DNA of 64,000 nt, from NCBI GenBank assembly GCA_958450325.1, contig OY288246.1, positions 40,105,619-40,169,618 on the forward strand. Reading direction: 5' to 3'. This document shows positions 57,190 to 64,000 of this stretch, piece by piece; the first letter of the stretch is position 1; each line of letters begins with the position of its first letter. Under the pieces are notes generated by a model. The model was not told the origin of the DNA. It did not search any database and worked only from the letters and a program-made list of their open reading frames with translations. The position numbers and the translations under genes were made by a program. The DNA is from Agrostemma githago (lineage: Eukaryota > Streptophyta > Magnoliopsida > Caryophyllales > Caryophyllaceae).

Positions 57190-57872
57190 CAATTGTGGAT
57201 TTAGGCTACTTGGGCTATAGCCCAAGTAGGTTTTAGAACAAGAATAAATTTTGTCTGTTTGATATACCTGCTTCACAGTAGTGTAGTTGGCAAGGGTGGT
57301 GGAAGTTGCTCGGAACATTAAGGGTTCAAGTCTCATGACGTGCGGTTGAATATTTTTTTGTATTTTCATTGCCTTTTGCCATTAGCAACTTATACTTCTC
57401 ACTTTAAATAAATAACTATTATTATTTACGGAGTATTTATTAGTTCAAATAAAAACACTACATCACGAGTAAGATTTGAAATTTTAACTTCACATTTGGA
57501 GTAGGGGAACTATTTTTCTTACACTAAATTAAATTATAACGTGTTAGATTGGTCTAATAATCCATACTCATCTCAGTTTTTTAAAAGAAAATTTATTTAC
57601 TGGGATATACTTGTTTTATTAGGTTATGTAAAGAACAAATTGAGAATGCTAGAATTAAAATATGCACTACATATCTTATAAAGGAAATGATAATTTTTTT
57701 TAATTATAACATTTAATTTTTCGGCTTTTATATGAGTAATATGAAACTTTTATTATACTTACATATTTATAAAAATGACATCAGTTTCTTATGATTCGCT
57801 AAAAAAATCGCAAAATTAAACCATCAACGATAATTTAGCCCTAGATTGTTTTGGATCCTGGATCCGCCCCTG
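57190..57872. mobile_element. hAT-like non-autonomous element
   Basis: 683 bp, from CAATTGTGGATTTAGGCTAC to GGATCCTGGATCCGCCCCTG, with 8-bp TSD ATTACCGG (57182-57189 and 57873-57880). The right terminus, inverted, is the common plant hAT-type end CAGGGGCGGATC; the left is degenerate. The LINE entered exactly at its left TSD. Confidence 0.75.
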
Positions 57873-57880
57873 ATTACCGG

Positions 57881-58554
57881 TAATAGCTAGTCATAATTTC
57901 GCACATAGCAAAGCAAGATTAATGAAGACGTAGTTCATATTAAAATGAGATTAAGTATAGTTTGGATAATTTTAAGAAACACACGCATAGTTGAGATTAT
58001 TTACATGAAATAACTCTAAAATAAAAGCAAAATGTTTAGAAAATGACAATTTGTTTCGTCTTATCTACCCACGTGGGTAGCATTTTTCGTCACAAGCTTA
58101 TGACGGATATGTCCGACACAAGGAAGACTTGCTGCTTTTTATTAGACAAGTCCCAAGCAAGGTCAAGGGAGAGGTCTTGATCCCCTTGAGTCACATTAAT
58201 TAATATTTCATCTGTTCCATTTAATTCTTTATGTTTGCATTTTTCATACTTACCAATGCGCGTTTTTCTTTTATCCATATCTTTAGTTACATATTTCTAA
58301 GAATATAAAACTTTGATATTTATTACGCACTCGATTAGACAGTTTAAATAAGAACTCACATGACTATTCATAAATGAGTAAAAATGAGTGGTGACCCGAT
58401 TATGTTTACCCTTCCTTGGGGATGGTCAATCTTGTTCTTTTGAATCCAGGGAATCTAAACTGAAATATACTAGTGTTAATCTCGTGTAACTTGCAAAATA
58501 GTTGCTTCAAATTTTTTTAGTATGAGGTCATCTTTAAAAAATTAATTCATAATA
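57881..58554. other. AT-rich spacer, no gene
   Basis: No ORF of interest. A possible decayed MITE end (TCGTCACAAGCTTATGACGG, 58088-58107) forms a small inverted repeat. Confidence 0.5.
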
Positions 58555-58648
58555 CTCCCTCTGTCTTGTTCAATTGTTTGTCTTTGATTAAAATACTCCT
58601 CACATACAATGAATATAAAAGACAAATAAATGAACGAGACAAAGGGAG
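58555..58648. mobile_element. Short Stowaway-type MITE
   Basis: 94 bp, CTCCCTCTGTCTTGTTCA and inverted end TGAACGAGACAAAGGGAG, flanked by TA on both sides. Confidence 0.87.
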
Positions 58649-58650
58649 TA

Positions 58651-59069
58651 CTTCTTAGTGTCTAAATATTTTCAAATTCATATAAGAATTATTTAACGAG
58701 AATAGTACCAATTATAGGGCGTCCTCCCAAAATAATGTCAATTTCATTTAATCTGGGAAAAATACGTATCATTGGACTAGTTAACCCAGAACAGTATCGG
58801 TGACTTCTTACCTGGTAAACACGTCCAACTTACATTTTTGCTTTTTTTTATATAAAAATTGTAAGTATTTTACAAAGTGAATAATTATACAAAAATCCCA
58901 GCTGAACCGACAAAGGTTGGTTCAGCCGAGAGATTCATCTTATGTCCTTACGACTAAGAGTACCAAACATACAATTTTTGAATCGAGTCGACATTTCCTT
59001 AATGATATTTCTAACCAACAGTCGAGGTCTAACTAATACTCCTTCCACTCTACATCTATTCCTTTGGCG
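58651..59069. other. Spacer with a GCTGAACC hairpin
   Basis: No gene. Inverted repeat GCTGAACC...GGTTCAGC at about 58901-58926. Confidence 0.5.
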
Positions 59070-59428
59070 CCAATGCAAATAGAATAGAGGAAGCTATTGA
59101 AGGCCGTCCTAATAACAGTGCGCTAAAGCTTATTTCTTTTCAGTTTCAAAATCTTTTACAAGAGTTGAGGTCCTCGCCATACCACCCCCAACCCGTTTTG
59201 GATTCCCACCAGCACCCGCGTACTGTAGGCACATTCCAGGAACAGGTGACTAATAGCTAGTCTCAAGCTGACTCACACAAGCAGCACTCTGTGTTCATCA
59301 CTGCCCAAACTTGCTCAGTCCTACACGCGTATTGAGAGCCCTCCTGTACACTATCTAGGCCAAGAACCTATGCTTAGGCACCGACCAATAAGCCAATACT
59401 TGTCCGCTCCAATCCACCAGTGTATTCT

Positions 59429-59769
59429 TGTAATATCCTGAGTTTAGAGATTGGATATGGTTTATGATGCTAAGAGGAGTGTATAGTGGATATTGTTTAA
59501 GGTGCTCAGATGAGTGCTTAATGGGTTTGATAGTATTACTCATATCAACAAACAAAGTGCACTTTATTTTCTGGTTCTCCATGCAAAAGAACTCCACAGT
59601 TAAGCGTGCTTGGCTAGGAGTAGTCTAAGGATGAGTGACCTCCTAGGATTTGCACGAGTGAGGTCAAAATGTGCTAGAAAGAACCTGTGTTGGTATGTGA
59701 GGCAAGTACACAACATGTTGAGCGCCATAATTGATACCACAGTCCACAAGTGGTGGCTGGGGTGTTACA
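59429..59769 (+). mobile_element. Cassandra-type solo LTR (TRIM) with 5S rRNA sequence
   Basis: 341 bp from TGTAATATCCTGAG to GGGGTGTTACA, flanked by perfect TSD ATTCT (59424-59428 and 59770-59774). It contains a 70-bp segment of 5S rRNA, the defining feature of Cassandra terminal-repeat retrotransposons in miniature. There is no second LTR nearby, so it is a solo LTR. Confidence 0.93.
59589..59658 (+). other. 5S rRNA-derived pol III promoter segment
   Basis: Matches the 3' two thirds of plant 5S rRNA. Box A-like AGTTAAGCGTGCT (59598-59610) is intact; the box C-like AGGATGAGTGACC (59628-59640) differs from AGGATGGGTGACC by one base. It is part of the solo LTR and not a 5S gene. Confidence 0.9.
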
Positions 59770-60010
59770 ATTCTTCATCCTCAGTTCCTCATAAGTTGTC
59801 TGAACACTCTGATCTACATAGTTCCCAAACCAAGACCCATTGTTATAATGCACCTTAATGAGGTCTTTCACTTGACATATCTTCTTCCAACCTTATGCAA
59901 GTTAGGCTGATCAAACACCCACGCAACCAGTTTCCCTACTGCAGAAGCATTCAAAGTATACAAATCCTGCAAACCTAGCCCCCTCCTTCTTAGAAATACA
60001 TTAAAATTAT

Positions 60011-60352
60011 GATAACGACGATAATAATAAATTTCGTTAGAAATGCTATTTTTATACATTTCACTTATTTTAATAACTTACGTATTTTCTATAAGACTAT
60101 TTTTAGTAAGTTTCTATTTATAGAAAGTTTCCATTTTTTATAAAATGTTTATTCCTTTTATCTTCATATTATTTATAATGATTATATCTTTTGTATATAT
60201 TGATAGTGGTTGTTTTGGAGTTATAGAATAAGAACAAGTGTGAGGTTATAGTAATATATTCTGGGTTTACATTTTTGCCATCAACTATAAGGCTGGTGTG
60301 TCTTTATGGGGCACACTGGTTGTTGAACCGAGCATATATGGTGTTCGGGAGT
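60011..60352. other. AT-rich spacer, no gene
   Basis: Nothing recognisable. The last five bases before the next LTR are GGAGT. Confidence 0.5.
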
Positions 60353-60776
60353 TGTAGACACCCACATTTGGCCATTAGGTGTCGTCTATAGCAGTTTCCA
60401 AAAAACACCCGATGATGATCGGACGCAAACGTGCTTTGACATACTCGAATATGGGCTCAAAATCATTGGCATTTGGCTTGGGCCTTTTACACAGTACAAA
60501 TCTTACAAAACCAACCTCAAATTCAGGCCTAGTGGGTCGTTCCCAGTCAAATAAGACTAATTTGGGTCAAAACCGACACCAAGGGCAAAACCGTCTTTTA
60601 GCAACCAAGTCAAACCCCGGTCAATAACATTTCCAAGACGTAAATATTTGCTGCGTCACGTTGGAAATCCGACTAGAAGTCGAACACTACAAAAAAATCA
60701 ACTACAAAAATAATAAACAAATCTGTTCGAGATAGAGTTTGATCTCTAAAAAGAGCCTCTTACCCGAGCTAGACTC

Positions 60777-60882
60777 ACTCGATCGAGTGGATCAGCCCAC
60801 TCGATCAAGTAAGCTCAAAAACCCACGCAAAACCGGGATAAAACCGGGAACTCGACCGGGTATCAGAATCACTCGGTCGAGT
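60777..60882. repeat. U3 palindrome pairs of T6
   Basis: Pairs 60777/60799 and 60850/60871 (variants with CGACCG and CGGTCG cores), spaced 22 and 21 bp; 147 bp from the TATA box. Confidence 0.85.
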
Positions 60883-61850
60883 GACTCTTTTTTCCAGCCG
60901 GGTGGGATTTCTTTCCCACCAAGTAACGGAATCCTCGTTCCTCTCGAATTGTTGCATTTCCTATCCAAAATAGCCTTTCTTCTCACCCAAGCAAGACTAT
61001 CTCTTCTAGTCGGGATCGGGAACCTCTCCTATAAATAGACCCTTTGCGCACACACAAATCATCATCAATTCCCGACAACAACAATTCACATCAACAAACC
61101 AATTATCAATTACAATCCTAAACACATCCAACACAATTACACATCAAGCGCACATACAATCCAACATACCCGAGAACACGCCGCCTTAACCCCGAGATCT
61201 GGCCACCTCTGCCCGACACCCTACACGACCAAAACCACCATAACTCACTTACATTATCTCGACGCTCCTGTGTCTAAGCCACATTCTGACGAGCCCCGTT
61301 CCGAGAATACAAAGCATGTAGGTTGAGGGTGTAAAAATCAAACTCATCTTCTCCTTTCTCTATTTCTCCCTCTCGTTTTTTCCTTTGAGTCGTCGGTCGT
61401 CGGTCGTCTGTCTTCATACGGGTCCAAATCACGTTTTTTTTTTCTTCTTTTCTAGTATCGATATTATCGCTACAATCTATTTTTATACAAAGTAAAACGT
61501 TCTTAAAACACGATACCGACTCTATAGTCGAATATCGTACCAAAATAACTAAATTTGTCTCGTTGATGCTAAAAAATCGTCACATAAACAAAATACGACG
61601 ATTTCGACGCGGAGAGAATTCATATTGTTTTAATTCGATTTTCAAAACGATTTACAAAACATCTTTTCTAAAAATCACTCCGAATATTTGATATCGATTT
61701 CATAATCGAATGATGAATATAACGAGTATTGCAAATTTAAGTCGGGTATAAATCATATCATATTTTTACGCGACTTAACGAAATTATCAATTTTTCAAAA
61801 AATAATTTCAAGAGCAAAAGACAAACCGGACATCAGTCCGTACAGGTGGC

Positions 61851-61955
61851 ACTCGATCGAGTGCCTAGCCCACTCGATCGAGTGGCATCCTAAAAATCGG
61901 GCAGAATGTTTTTTTCAAGACCACTCGGTCGAGTGCCTCAGTGACTCGGTCGAGT
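61851..61955. repeat. Inner palindrome pairs of T6
   Basis: Pairs 61851/61872 and 61923/61944, both spaced 21 bp. Confidence 0.88.
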
Positions 61956-62556
61956 GGCTCCTGTTTTATCAAAACCGTGAGTTTTTAGCATCATCCAAGT
62001 CCCGATAAAATATTTTTATGACTTCGGTCAACACGTGTCAAATCAATCACGTGTCATAAAATTTTCAAAACCATGCATCATATCATATTTACATCTTTTA
62101 TTCAATTTGCAAACCATTACTAACTTGTTTGTTCGTGTTTTCAGCAATTTATTTTATTGTTTGTTTTATTATACTAAAACGGACCTCGCATGCTAAAACA
62201 ATTTTGACGTTAAATTAGATGCATTAAATCGACTTAGCAACCCATTCAAATTCTCGCATGTTTAGGCAAAACAATGTTTGCATATCATTCATCGTATCAC
62301 TAACGTGCGTATTTCAAAATCAAACGATATCTTAGTAGAGGCCGCTAATGTGCGGGCAGGATTGGGTGTTCTTTGTGAACTTCCCAACACGTACCCTCAC
62401 CCCTTACTCAGAACCATGGTTTCCGGATGTCCGAATCTATTGGCACACGAGAGTCATTCAATACACGGTATCCGATAATGTCGGTATCGGTATCAAATGC
62501 AAAGGGACGAACCCAATAAACTCTGACATCCAAATGGGCCATACTTTGTGCATGGC

Positions 62557-64000
62557 TGTAGACACCCGCATTCTGCCTGCTAGTGTCTATAGCAGTTCCC
62601 GACAAACACCCGATGATGATCGGACGCAAACATGACTTAGTATACTCAGATATGGACTCGGAATCAATAATATCCGACATGGACTTTTAGCGGAGTACAA
62701 ATCTCTCAAAACCAACCTCAAATTCAGGCCCGGTGGATCGTTCCGAGCGAAATGAGACTAATTTGGGCCAAAACCGACACCAAAAATAAAACCCGTCTTT
62801 TGGCGACCGGGTCAAAACCCGGTCAAAGACGAACCCGTCACAAAATCAGCCTAAGGGGACCTTCTAGAAACTGGCGCCCAAATCAAATTCAAAAAAGAGC
62901 AACCAAATTAAACAAGGTCAACTCCTTCCTATTTTGGCTCGATTCACCTGATCCACTCGATCGAGTGGACTGACCCACTCGGTCGAGTGGAGCGTCAAAA
63001 ACCGGATCAGGCCCATTTTCTATGGCACTCGATCGAGTGCACTAGGGCCACTCGATCGAGTGACCCTAGGTCGTGGGGTAAAATCTATAAATACCCCCTC
63101 AAACCCTTTGCATTTTCAGTTTTACCTAATGCCATTTTAACCTACATTTTACCCTACATTCCCACCATAATTCACCTACACTACAAGCCTTAGTAACCCT
63201 AAGCACTACACACAAAAAACCGAGTCCTTTGTCCCTCGAAAAACCGACGAATCATCCACACACACACACACACCATAACTCGCATACATCCTCGATACTC
63301 CGACGTCCCGTCACTTTTTGCGAGTCCATTTCCGAGGTCCCTACTAAGCTTGTATGTTGAGGGTGTCCTAAACCCCATTTCGATCTTTGTTACTTCATTT
63401 TTATTTACGTTTTTGTATCGTTTATATAATAACTATACTAGTATCCTAACGCTAACTCTAACATAATTCTAACATTTTACTTTCTTTTGTATACTAACTT
63501 TTTACCTTTTCGTTACTAACAATATCATACCGTGTATATATACATACTAGTCTTAAAATCCGGTTTTAAATACGTTTGACTATAATTATCGCCTAAAATC
63601 CGTCTAATCCCTTTACGAGCAACGACGGAGGTGGAGCCCTTTCGAGGAGCCCCGCCCCAATGTACTTAAGGGCGTGACGCGATCGCGATTAATAATAGTT
63701 GAACGTATTTGATCCCATTTTTATTAGTACGGAACCCGTTGACACGAAAACCGACGTCACATAATCCGAAAGGGTTAGTTTCGATGTCGTGACGTAGAGG
63801 GACGTAATTTCGTTACTAATACAAAATTTCTAATCTAGCACAAGCATTTTCATAAAATCTCCGATAACGGTATTATAAACGCATGCATACGCGATTATAG
63901 CACCGGAAGCCAAGTTAAATACAAATCGTGCGATATTTGTATTTGATTTGGCCGACCCTCGATTTTAAGCCCAAAAATGACACGAGTTGGTACTCGTACA
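62557..64000 (+). repeat. Tat-type LTR T7, runs off the window
   Basis: Begins TGTAGACACCCGC inside T6. TATA box at 63086-63093. Palindrome pairs 62955/62977 and 63027/63050. The conserved block GAGGAGCCCCGCCCCAATGT follows at about 63640. Candidate TSD is ATGGC (62552-62556); the partner is outside. Confidence 0.87.
62955..63061. repeat. U3 palindrome pairs of T7
   Basis: Four palindromes, pair spacing 22 and 23 bp, the last ending 24 bp before the TATA box. Confidence 0.88.

Larger units (their letters stand above)
59070..60010 (-). pseudogene. LINE ORF2 remnant split by a Cassandra solo LTR
   Basis: Minus-strand remnant of a LINE ORF2 end. Right of the solo LTR: RRRGLGLQDLYTLNASAVGKL, the region after the RT core. 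Left of it: DWSGQVLAYWSVPKHRFLA and then zinc-binding-like pieces (FLECAYSTRV) in broken frame. Highly decayed and without catalytic residues. Confidence 0.72.
60353..62556 (+). repeat. Tat-type LTR T6 (interrupted by T7)
   Basis: Begins TGTAGACACCC. TATA box TATAAATA at 61030-61037. Palindrome clusters at 60777-60882 and 61851-61955. CATGTAGGTTGAGGGTG at about 61315. It reaches the CCCAACACGTACCCTCACCCC block near its 3' part (62382) and is then cut by T7. Whether it is a solo LTR or belongs to a full element cannot be told; the right part is beyond the window. Confidence 0.88.

Noticed and set aside
59589..59658. A genuine 5S rRNA gene
   Set aside because: Only the 3' two thirds are present, inside an LTR-like unit with TSDs; it is a Cassandra element.

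Overview
The window is transposon-rich nuclear DNA of a dicot plant. Pointers are plant-only element classes (Tat-type Ty3/gypsy with a second RNase H, CACTA, hAT and Stowaway MITEs, L1-type LINEs, a Cassandra solo LTR with 5S rRNA sequence), a split gene with plant GT-AG introns, and organelle-derived patches. The abundant Tat-type elements would suit Caryophyllales, but this is only a guess. I recognise one intact host gene, a chloroplast-targeted protein-ribulosamine/fructosamine 3-kinase on the minus strand (45524-50025, nine exons, 334 codons). Almost everything else is nested mobile DNA whose boundaries are fixed by target-site duplications (TSDs).

Left stack (1-19312). A Tat-type element on the plus strand (call it T5; RT, RNase H, second RNase H, integrase, antisense ORF, 3' LTR) was split inside its RT by a minus-strand Tat-type element (T4; gag at 1-829, 5' LTR 9822-12463). 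T4 was in turn hit inside its primer binding site by a non-autonomous LTR element on the minus strand (N1, 1938-9809, TSD GAGTC). The T5 3' LTR ends abnormally in a 145-bp inverted copy of its own start.

Middle stack (19436-43493). A CACTA transposon (TIR CACTACAAGAAAA, TSD AGG) carries broken TNP2 and Transposase_24-type genes. A gag-pol-less Tat derivative (T3, 20874-36987, TSD TCATG) sits in the TNP2 N-terminal coding region. A second copy of the N family (N2, 22986-30209, TSD ACTTC) sits in the 5' LTR of T3. A hAT MITE (40745-41449, TSD GTGCTTCT) sits in an intron of the second CACTA gene.

Right part (43494-64000). Organelle-like DNA with a plastid rpoB fragment, a Stowaway MITE, the kinase gene (with a Helitron 3' end in its largest intron), a hAT MITE, a LINE remnant, a full-length LINE carrying a 690-bp solo LTR, a hAT-like element abutting the LINE, another Stowaway, a LINE remnant holding a Cassandra solo LTR, and finally Tat LTR T6 with another Tat LTR (T7) inserted in it.

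The most interesting signal is regulatory-looking. Tat LTRs T4-T7 carry 12-bp palindromes (ACTCGATCGAGT) in pairs with centres 20-23 bp apart, about two helical turns; one cluster lies 5' of the TATA box and, where the LTR is long enough, a second lies about 1 kb further in. The N family, with different LTRs and primer, carries palindromes with the same CGRYCG core but other flanks (TCCCGGTCGGGA) at the same spacing, also just 5' of its TATA box. In T3 the inner cluster is replaced by TCGCGCGA motifs, again about 20 bp apart in its regular part. The N family also has an internal copy of its polypurine tract and an unrecognised protein with a conserved C-terminal motif.
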